Source: Neoarius graeffei | Lineage: Eukaryota; Chordata; Actinopteri; Siluriformes; Ariidae | Direction: 5' to 3' | Length of the DNA stretch: 64,000 bases | NCBI RefSeq assembly: GCF_027579695.1 | Contig: NC_083596.1 | Coordinates: 20,004,255 to 20,068,254 of the forward strand | Shown: one piece after another, positions 34,881-46,347 of the stretch | How positions within the stretch are numbered: the first letter of the stretch is position 1 | Layout of the letters: every line of letters starts with the position of its first letter | Translations under genes and position numbers: made by a program | Notes under the pieces: generated by a model | Told to the model about the DNA's origin: nothing | Seen by the model: the letters and a program-made list of their open reading frames with translations, nothing else | Database searches by the model: none

Positions 34881-37830
34881 AAAAGTGTGTGTAACAAGGC
34901 CGACTTCATCTCTGCCTACACCAGCAGTCTGTCTCTGAACCTGCTGGCACTCACCGAAACCTGGCTTAAACCGGAAGACACAGCGACCCTGGCAGCATTG
35001 TCATCTACCTATTCCCTCTCACACACCCCTCGGGTAATTCAACGAGGAGGAGGAACAGGGATCCTAGTTGACAATCAGTGGAGCTACACTACACTGCTGC
35101 CTAACAGCATCTACAAGTCTTTTGAGTACCACGCTATCAAGGTGACAGCTCCAGCTAAAGTCACTGTTATCATCATCTACCGCCCCCCAGGACCACTGGG
35201 TGAATTTGTGGATGAGCTCGACATCCTGATCTCCTCCATCTCTGATCTATATTGTCCCTTACTCGTCCTCGGTGACTTCAACATTCACCTCGACAAATCA
35301 TATGCCACAGACTTCATCACCCTTATACACGCGTTTGATTTACAACTAGCAATTAGCTCTCCAACTCACAAGAATGGATATCAACTCGATCTAATTTTAA
35401 CAAAGAACTGTGTAGCGGAGGAAATGATTGTCACACCACTACACATTTCTGATCATTACTTCGTTCGTTTTACTATCTCCCTCCCTGAATTACTGTCCAC
35501 CCCTCCTACCATGGTCACCTTTAGACGTAACCTAGGCAATCTGCCAATTACTAGTTTTGCTTCAGCTGTCGCTGCAGCCTTGCCTCCTCCCTGCACACTT
35601 GACTCGCTGGACGTTAATGCGGCTACAGAGGTATTTACCTCTACGTTAAGATCTTGTCTGGGGACACTGTGCCCCTTAATCTCGAAACCTGCACGCTGTA
35701 CCCAACCCCGTCCATGGCTGACAGACACCATCCGCGCCCAGTGCACCACCTTGAGAGCAGCAGAAAGGAAGTGGCATAAGACAAGTAACCCCAACGATCT
35801 AGAAGCATACCGATCTCTACTTGCTTCCTTCTCCTCTTTTGTAAGAACTGCAAAGATGGCCTATTACAATGACAAGATCACCAACACCACAGACTCAGGG
35901 AAGTTATTCTCTATTTTTAAATCATTACTCTACCCTCCCCCACCTCCAGTTGCTACAAATCTTACTGCAGACAATTTTGCCTCCTTTTTTACGGAAAAGG
36001 TAGCTGTAATTAGTAAGCAATTTTGTGACCCTTCCACTTTCTCTCAAACTACCACCCAAACAGTTTTTGGTGCAGCACTCTCTGAGTTTACTCCACTCTC
36101 AGAGAATGATGTATCAAAGTTAATCAAGGAAAGTCGCCCTACTATCTGTCAGCTGGACCCTCTGCCCACTAATCTACTCCAAGCCATTTTTCCAACAGTG
36201 GTTCCAGCGATTACATCCATTCTGAACAATTCTTTAGCCTCTGGTACCGTTCCTTCTGCCTTTAAACAAGCAAGAGTGATGCCGCTACTGAAAAAGTCCA
36301 CACTCAACCCTGCCCAGGTTGAAAACTATCGACCTGTCTCGCTGCTTCCCTTTCTTTCAAAAACTGTGGAGAGGGCAGTAGCTAAACAGGTCATAGAATT
36401 TCTAAATCAAAATAATCTTCTGGACCCAAAGCAGTCTGGCTACAGAAGTGGTTACTCTACTGAAACCGCTCTACTCTCGGTAACTGAAGCTCTAAGGATG
36501 GCAAGAACAGAGGGATTGTCCTCTGTACTCATCCTACTGGACCTGTCAGCTGCCTTTGATACAGTTAACCACAGCATACTCCTTAGGATACTCTCGAGTA
36601 TGGGAATCACGGGTGCTGTACACTCTTGGTTCAAATCCTACCTCGCTGGACGGATCTTTAATGTATCATGGCAAGGTAAACTATCAACAACTCACACCCT
36701 CTCCACAGGCATACCCCAAGGTTCAGTGCTAGGACCTCTCCTGTTTGCGATGTACACCACCTCTTTGGGAGGTGTCATCCGCTCACACGGGTTCTCCTAC
36801 CACTGTTATGCCGATGATACCCAGATGTACCTGTCGTTTCGGCCAGAAGACTCTACAGTCTCTGTACGCATTTCAGCCTGCTTTGCAGACCTCTCAACGT
36901 GGATGAAGGAACATCACTTGCAGCTGAGCTTGTCTAAAACGGAGCTTCTAGTAATTCCAGCCAAAGAGTCAATCAGTCACAACATCAATCTTAAGCTGGG
37001 CCCTACTACAGTCACCCCAAATAAGGTCGCCAAAAACCTGGGAGTCATGATAGATGACCGTCTATCATTTTCTAACCATATTGCATCAGTGGCTAAATCA
37101 TGTCGATTTGCGCTGTTCAACATACGAAAAATCAGACCATACCTGACTCAATATGCCACTCAGCTCCTGGTACAGGCCATGGTAATTTCCCATCTGGACT
37201 ATTGCAATTCTCTTCTGGCGGGCCTACCTGCTTGTGCAATAAAACCACTGCAAATGGTCCAGAATGCGGCAGCTCGCCTTATATTTACTCAACCAAAGAG
37301 GGCTCATGTTACCCCTCTATTTATTGATCTGCATTGGCTACCGGTGGCAGCTCGGATTAAGTACATAGCCCTAACTCTTGACTACAAAACTATCTTAGGA
37401 ACTGCCCCGGCGTATTTGAATACCTTATTGAAGCCATATGTACCTACATGTACCAGGATGTTGCGCTCTTTCAACAAGAACCGTCTAGCCATACCTCCTG
37501 TCTACACAAAACGTTCCCAGTCTAAGCTGTTCTCAGTGATTGTCCCTCAATGGTGGAACGAGTTACCACTAGCCACTAGACAAGGGTCATCTCTATCATC
37601 TTTTAAGAAGTTAGTAAAAACTTATCTGTTTTGTGACATTCTTACTGCATGATGTTATTTACTGTTTTTGTATGATGATGTACTCCTATTTTTTATGTCT
37701 GTTTATATTCTTGATTGTTTATGATTCTTGATTGCTATTGTTTATGTTCTCGATTGTAAGTCGCTTTGGGTTTAAAAAGCGTCTGCCAAATGCAATTAAA
37801 GTAAAGTAAAGTAAAGTAAAGTAAAGTGTC
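34881..37830 (+). mobile_element. L2-type LINE, nearly full length
   Basis: A non-LTR retrotransposon with one long open frame encoding endonuclease and reverse transcriptase. The 3' end carries the tail TAAGTCGCTTTGGGTTTAAA and GCGTCTGCCAAATGC, followed by a TAAAG microsatellite (about 37797-37826). The 5' end is truncated just inside the endonuclease region. The uninterrupted frame suggests a young insertion. Confidence 0.93.
34887..37652 (+). CDS. LINE ORF2-like protein: AP endonuclease plus reverse transcriptase
   Basis: A 921-codon frame without stops. Endonuclease motifs are visible at about residues 20-210: LTETW, GGGTGILV, YRPPG, LGDFNIH, LDLIL and ISDHYFV. The reverse transcriptase runs from about 450 to 720: ENYRPVSLLP, QSGYRSGYSTETALL, DLSAAFDTVNH, GIPQGSVLGPLLF and the catalytic CYADDTQMYLSF. 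The thumb and C-terminal region continue to PQWWNELP near the end. The frame opens at a GTG with no upstream ATG (an in-frame TAG lies at 34860), so roughly the first 30-50 residues of the endonuclease are missing. It would nick DNA and reverse-transcribe its own RNA, but the endonuclease may be impaired. Confidence 0.93.
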   Translation: MCNKADFISAYTSSLSLNLLALTETWLKPEDTATLAALSSTYSLSHTPRVIQRGGGTGILVDNQWSYTTLLPNSIYKSFEYHAIKVTAPAKVTVIIIYRPPGPLGEFVDELDILISSISDLYCPLLVLGDFNIHLDKSYATDFITLIHAFDLQLAISSPTHKNGYQLDLILTKNCVAEEMIVTPLHISDHYFVRFTISLPELLSTPPTMVTFRRNLGNLPITSFASAVAAALPPPCTLDSLDVNAATEVFTSTLRSCLGTLCPLISKPARCTQPRPWLTDTIRAQCTTLRAAERKWHKTSNPNDLEAYRSLLASFSSFVRTAKMAYYNDKITNTTDSGKLFSIFKSLLYPPPPPVATNLTADNFASFFTEKVAVISKQFCDPSTFSQTTTQTVFGAALSEFTPLSENDVSKLIKESRPTICQLDPLPTNLLQAIFPTVVPAITSILNNSLASGTVPSAFKQARVMPLLKKSTLNPAQVENYRPVSLLPFLSKTVERAVAKQVIEFLNQNNLLDPKQSGYRSGYSTETALLSVTEALRMARTEGLSSVLILLDLSAAFDTVNHSILLRILSSMGITGAVHSWFKSYLAGRIFNVSWQGKLSTTHTLSTGIPQGSVLGPLLFAMYTTSLGGVIRSHGFSYHCYADDTQMYLSFRPEDSTVSVRISACFADLSTWMKEHHLQLSLSKTELLVIPAKESISHNINLKLGPTTVTPNKVAKNLGVMIDDRLSFSNHIASVAKSCRFALFNIRKIRPYLTQYATQLLVQAMVISHLDYCNSLLAGLPACAIKPLQMVQNAAARLIFTQPKRAHVTPLFIDLHWLPVAARIKYIALTLDYKTILGTAPAYLNTLLKPYVPTCTRMLRSFNKNRLAIPPVYTKRSQSKLFSVIVPQWWNELPLATRQGSSLSSFKKLVKTYLFCDILTA

Positions 37831-38140
37831 AAGTAGGCAGCCATTTTGTTTTCTGCCTGGGTATTTCTGTCAGTAGAAAAATGTGGTCTCGCCTGTGATA
37901 ATGAGGAGAAGCACTGAAAAACAAACAACATAAAAAGACAAAATGTCAGTGGGTGTGTCACGGACTATTAGGCACTGTTTGGTTGTGTTTGTCATATTCG
38001 CTGACAGATTATACTTTTTGGGAGTTTGTGTACTTAGTGAAAGGAAAGAAAGTAAATAAACTTTTTGTTCCAAAAGTGTATGCGTGTGTGGGTGGGGGGC
38101 AATTAGTTTGTGTGGGAAGCAGGGGATGGGCAAAGTGAGG
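37831..38140. other. Unannotated spacer before the minisatellite
   Basis: No gene or repeat was recognised. Confidence 0.4.
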
Positions 38141-40430
38141 CCAAATTTCCTGAGGTAACTTTCACCTTTGTTGTGCGTATGAAACAAAATCAAATTTCCT
38201 GAGGTAACTTTCACCTTTGTTGAGCGTATGAAACAAATTCAAATTTCCTGAGGTAACTTTCACCTTTGTTGAGCGTATGAAACAAATTCAAATTTCCTGA
38301 GGTAACTTTCAGCTTTGTTGTGCGTATGAAACAAATTCAAATTTCCTGAGGTAACTTTCACCTTTGTTGAGCGTATGAAACAAATTCAAATTTCCTGAGG
38401 TAACTTTCAGCTTTGTTGTGCGTATGAAACAAATTAAAATTTCCTGAGGTAACTTTCACTTTTGTTGAGCGTATGAAACAAATTCAAATTTCCTGAGGTA
38501 ATTTTCACCTTTGTTGAGCGTATGAAACAAATTCAAATTTCCTGAGGTAACTTTCACCTTTGTTGTGCGTATGAAACAAATTAAAATTTCCTGAGGTAAC
38601 TTTCACTTTTGTTGAGCGTATGAAACAAATTCAAATTTCCTGAGGTAATTTTCATCTTTGTTGAGCGTATGAAACAAATTCAAATTTCCTGAGGTAACTT
38701 TCACCTTTGTTGTGCGTATGAAACAAATTCAAATTTCCTGAGGTAACTTTCACCTTTGTTGAGCGTATGAAACAAATTCAAATTTCCTGAGGTAACTTTC
38801 ACCTTTGTTGAGCGTATGAAACAAATTCAAATTTCCTGAGGTAACTTTCACCTTTGTTGAGCGTATGACACAAATAAAAATTTCCTGAGGTAACTTTCAC
38901 CTTGGGTGGCACGGTGGTGTAGTGGTTAGCGCTGTCGCCTCATAGCAAGAAGGTCTGGGTTCGAGCCCAGTGGCCGGCGAGGGCCTTCCTGTGCGGAGTT
39001 TGCATGTTGTCCGCGTGGCTTTTCTCCGGGTGCTCCGGTTTTTCCCCACAGTCCAAAGACATGCAGGTTAGGTTAACTGGTGACTCTAAATTGACCGTAG
39101 GTGTGAATGTGAGTGTGAATGGTTGTCTGTGTCTATGTATCAGCCCTGTGATGACCTGGCGACTTGTCCAGGGTGTACCCCGCCTTTCGCCCGTAGTCAG
39201 CTGGGATAGGCTCCAGCTTGCCTGCGACCCTGTAGAAGGATAAAGCGGCTAGAGATAATGAGATGAGATGAACTTTCACCTTTGTTGAGCGTATGAAACA
39301 AGTTAAAATTTCCTGAGGTAACTTTCACCTTTGTTGAGCGTATGAAACAAGTTAAAATTTCCTGAGGTAACTTTCACCTTTGTTGAGCGTATGAAACAAA
39401 TTAAAATTTCCTGAGGTAACTTTCACCTTTGTTGAGCGTATGAAACAAGTTAAAATTTCCTGAGGTAACTTTCACCTTTGTTGAGCGTATGAAACAAATT
39501 AAAATTTCCTGAGGTAACTTTCACCTTTGTTGTGCGTATGAAACAAATAAAAATTTCCTTAGGTAACTTTCACCTTTGTTGTGCGTATGAAACAAATTAA
39601 AATTTCCTGAGGTAACTTTCACCTTTTTTGTGCGTATGAAACAAATAAAAATTTCCTGAGGTAACTTTCAGCTTTGTTGTGCGTATGAAACAAATAAAAA
39701 TTTCCTGAGGTAACTTTCACCTTTGTTGAGTGTATGAAACAAATTAAAATTTCCTGAGGTAACTTTCACCTTTTTTGTGCGTATGAAACAAATAAAAATT
39801 TCCTGAGGTAACTTTCACCTTTGTTGAGTGTATGAAACAAATTAAAATTTCCTGAGGTAACTTTCACCTTTTTTGTGCGTATGAAACAAATTTAAATTTC
39901 CTGAGGTAACTTTCACCTTTGTTGTGCGTATGAAACAAAAATTTCCTTAGGTAACTTTCACCTTTGTTGTGCGTATGAAACAAATAAAAATTTCCTGAGG
40001 TAACTTTCACCTTTGTTGAGCGTATGAAACAAATTAAAATTTCCTGAGGTAACTTTCAGCTTTGTTGTGCGTATGAAACAAATAAAAATTTCCTGAGGTA
40101 ACTTTCAGCTTTGTTGTGCGTATGAAACAAATTAAAATTTCCTGAGGTAACTTTCACCTTTGTTGTGCGTATGAAACAAATTAAAATTTCCTGAGGTAAC
40201 TTTCACCTTTGTTGAGCGTATGAAACAAATTCAAATTTCCTGATGTAACTTTCACCTTTGTTGAGCGTATGAAACAAATTCAAATTTCCTGGAGGTAACT
40301 TTCACCTTTGTTGTGCGTATGAAACAAATTCAAATTTCCTGAGGTAACTTTCACCTTTGTTGAGGGTATGAAACAAATTCAAATTTCCTGGAGGTAACTT
40401 TCACCTTTGTTGTGCGTATGAAACAAATTA
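38141..40430. repeat. 49-bp minisatellite, about 39 units, split by a SINE
   Basis: The unit is 49 bp and contains TTTCCTGAGGTAACTTTCAC and TTGTTGAGCGTATGAAACAA. About 15.5 units precede and about 23.7 follow the SINE at 38904-39270. Variants alternate at fixed positions: GAGCG/GTGCG, CACC/CAGC, and AAATTC/AAATTA/AAATAA at the unit joint. AAATTC predominates before the SINE and in the last five or six units; AAATTA, AAATAA and AAGTTA predominate just after it. Confidence 0.97.
38904..39270 (+). mobile_element. SINE family S1 inside the minisatellite
   Basis: This full-length plus-strand copy has a duplication AACTTTCACCTT at 38892-38903 and 39271-39282, which is part of the 49-bp unit. The tail is of the ATGAG type. 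Confidence 0.95.
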
Positions 40431-40735
40431 AGAAAAAGAAGAGAGCTGGTCCTCTGAAAGTGCACCTGCTGAAGAGAGATGCTCCAATAACCTCTTTTTA
40501 ACTCTCTCGAAGGACAAATGATATAACCGCAGAGTTTCATTTTCAGCTCACGCAAGGGAGGGGTAACAGCATAGCGATCAAGACCTTTGCTTTACTTGTG
40601 AGAGAAACAGAAAGACGGAGAGACCAGTGAGAGAGAGAGAGAGAGACACACAGCATTGAAAGTAGCATTTTAAACTTTTAGACGTGAACAACATGAGAAA
40701 CCGAGTACTTACACACCCCTTATATATAAAGAAAC
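40431..40735. other. No recognised gene; GA run near 40628-40646
   Basis: Only a short GA microsatellite is seen. Confidence 0.4.
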
Positions 40736-40736
40736 T

Positions 40737-41527
40737 CCACTTGCCTCTTGAAACAAAATGGATGTTTTTCATTAAAAGGCATTTGTAATTTTTAGAGGGC
40801 TCCCCCATACTGCCTGTAAGGTTATTGCGATAAAATACTGGAAAATTCTTTCAACACCTACCAAAAATAAATTGAGTATCTCTTCAGTTCATTTTATCGC
40901 TCCATATTTTAGTCATTTAAGTCAGTATTATGAGAACTTAATTCATAATTGAGACACTAAGTAATGAGATACTAAGTCATCATTAGGAGATAGTAAGACA
41001 CAATGAGATACTAAATAATGATATACTCAGTCATAATTATGAGATAGTAAATCATAATTATGAGATGGTAAGGCAATTATGAGATAAGTCATAATTATGA
41101 GATACTATCTCATAATTATGACTCAGTAATATCATGAGATAGTAAGTCAATTACGGGATACTAAGTAATGAGATAGTAAGTCATAATTATGAGATAGTAA
41201 GATCATGAGATAGTAAGTCAATTATGGGATACCAAGTAATGAGATAGTAAGTCATAACTATGAGATAGTAAGACAATCAAGATACTAAATAATGAGATAG
41301 TAATCCCACTTGCCTCTTGAAACAAAATGGACGTTTTTCATTAAAAGGCATTTGTAATTTTTAGAGCCCCCATACTGCCTGTAAGGTTATTGCGATAAAA
41401 TACTGGAAAATTCCCTCAACACCTACCATAAATAAATTGAGTATCTCTTCAGTTCATTTTATAAAACTCTGTATTTTAGTCATTTAAGTCAGTATTATGA
41501 GAACTTAATTCATAATCGAGACACTAA
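40737..41527. repeat. Direct duplication with 571-bp offset
   Basis: The sequence at 40737-40955, beginning CACTTGCCTCTTGAAACAAA, recurs at 41308-41527 with about 95% identity by eye. Between them lies a degenerate array of GAGATAGTAAGTCATAATTA-like units. Confidence 0.9.
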
Positions 41528-41905
41528 GACACAATCTCAGAATATTAAGACGATTCTGAGATAAGTCTCATCTCATCTCATTATCTGTAGCCGCTTTATC
41601 CTGTTCTACAGGGTCGCAGGCAAGCTGAAGCCTATCCCAGCTGACTACGGGCGAAAGGTGGGGTACACCCTGGACAAGTCGCCAGATCATCACAGGGCTC
41701 TGAGATAAGTCATAGTTATGAAATACTAAGTCATGACATGGTAAGACAATGAGATAGTAAGTCAGTTATCAGATAGTAAGACAAGTAGATATTAAGTAAT
41801 CAGATACTAAGTCATAATTATGTGATAGACAATGAGAAACTCTCATTTATGAGACAAAGTCATAATTATAAGAAAATCTGAATTATGAGAGTCATAATTG
41901 TGAGA
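40915..41905. repeat. Degenerate ATGAGATAGTAAGTCATAATT short-unit array
   Basis: Units of about 20-25 bp with words GAGATA, TAAGTCA and ATAATTATGAG occur in variable order at 40915-41300 and 41500-41905. They are broken by the duplicated unique block and by a SINE fragment. Some words are complementary to each other (ATAATTAT is its own complement), giving many small hairpins. Confidence 0.8.
41576..41697 (-). mobile_element. SINE family S1, 5'-truncated
   Basis: Only the 3' third of the SINE is present, on the minus strand, from its tail (CTCATCTCATTATCTG) to the CATCACAGGGCT motif. TCTGAGATAAGTC flanks it on both sides (about 41563-41575 and 41698-41710). A truncated head with an intact duplication is expected from aborted target-primed reverse transcription. 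Confidence 0.88.
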
Positions 41906-42082
41906 AACTTCTCATTATGAGAAAACTTCACATTATTACGGTGGCAGAAACAACTTCCATAGAAACTGCATCTCTTTCATAAACTATTTAAATGAGAATT
42001 CTTAGTCGGCTAGTTACAATACAAATCACATTCACGCCTTCTTCAAACTGCACAATGAAACAGTAAGCCAATAATATAATTT

Positions 42083-42346
42083 GGCAACAAGGTGGTGTAG
42101 TGGTTAGCACTGTCGCCTCACAGCAAGGAGGTTCCGGGTTCGAGCCTCACGGCCAACGGGGGCCTTTCTGTGTGGAGTTTGTGTGTTCTCCCTGGGTCTG
42201 TGTGGGTTTCCTCCCACAGTTCACAGACATGTAGATTAGGTAAAAATACCCACCCACTCAGTCTACTTCGTGCTGGTTCCAAGCCTGGAAAGATTGAGGG
42301 TTGTGTCAGGAAGGGCATTTAAAAAAAAAAAATCCATGCCAAATCA
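42083..42346 (+). mobile_element. SINE with S1 head and a different 3' module
   Basis: The head and first part of the body match S1 (GGTGGTGTAGTGGTTAGCAC, GGTTCGAGCC). After the ACAGACATG motif the sequence switches to GTGCTGGTTCCAAGCCTGGA and GTCAGGAAGGGCATTT, then poly(A). It is a distinct subfamily with a different tail. Confidence 0.8.
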
Positions 42347-42399
42347 AAGGTTGAAAATCAACTGAGTCTTTGTCTTGTATTCCTCCCCCGTCACAAACT

Positions 42400-42757
42400 A
42401 TGTGATGAATCAAATAAAGAAGACTTTGTCACATACACACTCAAACACAGTGAAATTCATCTTCTGCATTTAACCCATCTGAAGCAGTGAGCACACACAA
42501 GTGAGCAATGAACACACATACATACCCAGAGCAGTGGGCAGCTATGCTACAGCACTTCAGCCATAGCCGCCCCATGTTAACCTAACCGCATGTCTTTGAA
42601 CTGTGGGGGAAACCGGAGCACCCAGAGGAAACCCATGCAGACATGGGGAGAACACGCAAACTCCACACACAAAGGCCCCCATCGGCCACTTGGCTTGAAC
42701 CCAGAACCTTCTTGCTGTGAGGTGACAGTGCTAACCACTACACCACCGTGTGTCCCT
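42400..42757 (-). mobile_element. SINE with S1 head and third 3' module
   Basis: On the minus strand the S1 head and first body part are followed by a module with GCCCACTGCTCTGGGTATGT and TGGGTTAAATGCAGAAGATG. The same module occurs at 54443-54825. The tail extends to GACAAAGTCTTC. Confidence 0.82.
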
Positions 42758-43610
42758 TGTGAGTATTTTTTAAGAAAAAAAAATGCTAGAACTTACCGCA
42801 ACTTATATCTGGACCATAAACTGAAGAAACTAACTAGATCCAATTTTATGGCAGAATTTCAAATCAGTTTTTCTAAGGCATCCATAAGTCTAGAAACACC
42901 TGAAACATTGCACACTTCTACCTTCACTGACTGCAAAGTGACGAACAGCTTTCTCCAATCAATAGATTTGCATATTGACCACAACCAATCTCTTTAAAAG
43001 AGATGTTTTCAGTGGAGCATCTTTCAGTGCTAATCAATCTACATGGGTGCTCTTCATTCAGATATAAAGACTTTGTTCTGTATAATATACACCAAATTGC
43101 ATTAACTGGCCAAGCATGTTCCTCATGATGTGTAAGGAAATGTCTTCAGTATTATAGGTACCATAATCCCATATGCTTTGACTCGACTCAACTCCACTGG
43201 ACAATTCCATGCCCAAGAAAACAAAACCTGAACAGAAAGTATATATGGTTTCCCATCTAAGCTACTACTTGGGTAAACCTACCATCTAGGGAACTTTTTA
43301 GGTACACAATTACTGAATGTAGCCCAGATGTTGCTGTGTATTTCCTCAGCATCCCTTTACCACATTAATTTGTGGAAAGGGACAAAGATAGGAGCACTAC
43401 TGAGTAGATATTATTTGTAATGGAATTTTAATTATAGTCTCCAAAGGTCTACAAGGTGCACCAATGAGGTAGCTGTGTCTAATACAACAACCTGAAGAAA
43501 TACACAACGTTTAAAATTCCAGCAACACTGATGCACGTGATACACTTGTATAGTGACAGGTAGTCGTGATATTAAATAGGGAGGCTAAAATGCAATATCT
43601 GTCATTATTA
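42758..43610. other. No recognised gene
   Basis: Nothing beyond short frames was seen. Confidence 0.4.
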
Positions 43611-44037
43611 TACTATACATACAGGGCACTTTTTCGATGGAATAAAAATGTGTTCTATTCCCTTCTAGCAGGTTTCATTCATTTGGTTTGATAGCATGCA
43701 ATATTGTTAACATATCGCTTATCCTACGTGTATTACGTCACTTTACCTAATGGAGAATGAGTGTTGAATATGGTTGATGATATTGCATGGTTGTCAAGAC
43801 ATGACATCACATGTCAGAGACGTAAACCTTCCACACTAGTGAGCGACCGTGGCAAACAAACATGGCCGCCAGGCTTGCTTTGTTAAATATGGAAGATTTT
43901 GAGAGAATTTTGAAGAGAGAAAGATGCATTGAACACCTGAAAGGAATGCATAATAATAATAATAATAATAATAATATTGGCTGGCTTTTTTTCGTGGTAT
44001 GTCAGATATATTCCATTCAGAATGACAGCTTGTTCAG
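43611..44037 (+). mobile_element. Palindromic repeat P, copy 2, with possible Crypton-like N-terminus
   Basis: Homologous to 10008-10772 plus the start of the palindrome at 11489. It has a start at 43862 reading MAARLALLNMEDFERIL, followed after a shift by KDA-like codons, then about eight AAT units and CGTGGTATGTCAGATATATT. It lacks the SINE, the LINE and the second palindrome arm found in copy 1, so it serves as the empty-site reference. No recombinase domain is present. Confidence 0.6.
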
Positions 44038-44487
44038 GCAATGGAAAAAATAAAATAAAAATTAACAATAACATATTAAAAAAAGATGGAGGACTAAACT
44101 TCACAGAAAAGTGATTTCATATACTGATGCGAGTTTTTGTTCCCCCACGATTTAGATTTTTAAAAAGATACCAAGAAATAAACAAACATTGTACTCACTT
44201 AGAACCCTGTGACTATAACCAAATAAATTTGTTTAATATTATTTGTGGAGTGTCTGTCAGCCAACTAGCTACCTCTTTGGTTTAGTGACATAGTGTGATG
44301 ACATCACACGTTACCGTAAATGCTATCTTAAAATGTTATTCGAACCGAACGTCCTTGGAAGATGCCATGAGTCAAAAGTCCTGCCTTATGAGAAACCTGT
44401 CTGTTACGGTGTCTCAAAACCATCTGTTTTGAATGCAGCCAATATATCTGCTCAGTGGTGGTCCTCTGGTCATGGACAGTAATTGTA
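44038..44487. other. No recognised gene
   Basis: No domain or repeat was recognised. Confidence 0.4.
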
Positions 44488-45327
44488 CACTCACCGGCCA
44501 CTTCATTAGGAACACCCATCTGCCTGCTGTTTGATGCAGTTCTCTAATCAGCCGATCCCTTGACAGCAGCATGATGCATAAAATCATGTCGATACAAATC
44601 AAGAGTTTCAATTCATGTTCACTCCAAACATCAGAATGGGAAAAATTGTGATCTCAAAGCGCGACTTTCTTTCTCTGTGGCATGGGTGTTGGTTTGAGCC
44701 AGATGGACTGGTTTGAGTTATTTCAGAAACTGCTGATCTCCTGTGGTTTTCACACACTAGTTTACACAGTTGAGTGAGCGACAGTTCTGTGGGTGGAAAC
44801 AAATACCTTGTTGATAAGAGAGGTCAGAGGAAAATGGCCAGATTGGTTTGAGCTGCAAGAAAGGATATAGCAACTCCTAGCAAGTCTTTACAACCGTGGT
44901 GAGCAGAAAAGCATCTCAGCATGCAACAGCAGAAGACCACATTGGGCACTGCTGTAGCCCATCCATCATCTGCAGCCACTTATCCTGTCCTACAGGGTCA
45001 GGCAAGCTGGAGCCTATCCCAGCTAACTATGGGCGAGAGGCGGGGTACACCCTGGACAAGTTGCCAGGTCATCGCAGGGCTCATTCACACCTATGGTCAA
45101 TTTAGAGCCATGTCTTTGGACTGTGGGGGAAACTGGAGCGCAGACACGGAGAGAGCATGCAAACTCCAAACAGAAAGGCCCTCGTCAGCCGCTGGACTCG
45201 AACTCAGGACCTTCTTGCTGTGAGGCGACAGTGTTAACCACTACACCACTGTGCCGCCCCACTGCTGTAGCCAAGAACAGGAATCTTAGAATCAACAAGA
45301 AGTTCCAATTAATGTGGCCGGTGAGTG
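44488..45327 (+). mobile_element. Family C Tc1-type element, non-autonomous, split by a SINE
   Basis: The ends CACTCACCGGCCACTTCATT and TTAATGTGGCCGGTGAGTG are good inverted repeats with TA at 44486-44487 and 45328-45329. Without the SINE the element is about 530 bp, retaining the 5' part of the ancestral transposase gene with breaks. Confidence 0.88.
44960..45259 (-). mobile_element. SINE family S1 nested in family C element
   Basis: This minus-strand copy has a 13-bp duplication, CACTGCTGTAGCC, at 44947-44959 and 45260-45272. The body has two short internal deletions. Confidence 0.95.
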
Positions 45328-45329
45328 TA

Positions 45330-45696
45330 TATCTACAGTAGGCACCTTTAGACTAGGTGTATCTTATTAAATTGCTAATAAGTGTAGGTATGAAATAGTT
45401 AATCACAGATGGTGTTTTAGAGCTCACCGTGCCTGCTTAGCCCACCAAATGACCCCCAAGAGGAACATTTCAAAACATGAGGACTAATCCTGTCCAAAGT
45501 TGAATCATTCGCAAACATTTGCATTCCTCCTCCTTTCCTGCGTGATATTTGTTAAAGTGTTGGTGCTGCAAGCAGGATTTACACGGTCATCGCGTCGTAG
45601 GTTATTTTGAATTCATTCAACCCACCACCGTAGTTTCCCTTCTGTTGACCTTCACCAGCCTCAACCCACTATATTTTCAAATTCTTAGAGTGGCCA

Positions 45697-45735
<39 letters not shown>

Positions 45736-46347
45736 CAGGCAGGACTGACTCAGAGATGTGGGGGCTGTTCGAGTGCAGTACTGCACTGAATCATCAGCAT
45801 CTTATCCAATATATTCCCCCTCGGATTTTATCACTCCAAACATTATCATCAGTGGCCTGGGTTATAACATGTCCCCCATTCACCCTCTACGCATGGATGG
45901 AGAGATAGTGGGAGGGAGAAACGAGTGGGAGACTAGTAGTGAGAGAGAGCGAGCCATGGAAAGAAAGAATGAGATCGGCTGAAGTAAAGATGCACACATT
46001 CATTCAGGTGATGAAGAATGCATTTAATTCAGAAAGAATGTGAGCATGTGAACCTCCAGGATATGAAAAAGAGAGGGAGAGAGAGGGCGCATAAAAGGAA
46101 AACAAATGACATGTAATTCTATAGAGGACTCAGGGACAACAATAGTAAAAAGCAACAGATGGTTTACATTCTAGGTGGGTACAAATAGTGAAATAGATAA
46201 TTATTTGCAGTGGATATGAGATGTTGTTTTAAAGGGTGGAACATGATGTTTGCTTAACTTAAACACACATCGACAAAAGGAAAAAAAAAATCCTCGGTAT
46301 AATACCAGTGATCTCCGACATCATAATTTGACAATCTAACAAAATAA
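45330..46347. other. No recognised gene; GA microsatellite at about 45700-45734
   Basis: A GA tract of about 17 units lies in otherwise unassigned sequence. A frame at 45549-45908 reads through it and is not supported. Confidence 0.45.

Noticed and set aside
35456..35853. Minus-strand frames of 70 and 112 codons
   Set aside because: Antisense to the LINE coding region.
38141..40430. CRISPR array (regular repeats)
   Set aside because: Units are contiguous 49-mers with no unique spacers, in a eukaryotic genome; it is a minisatellite.
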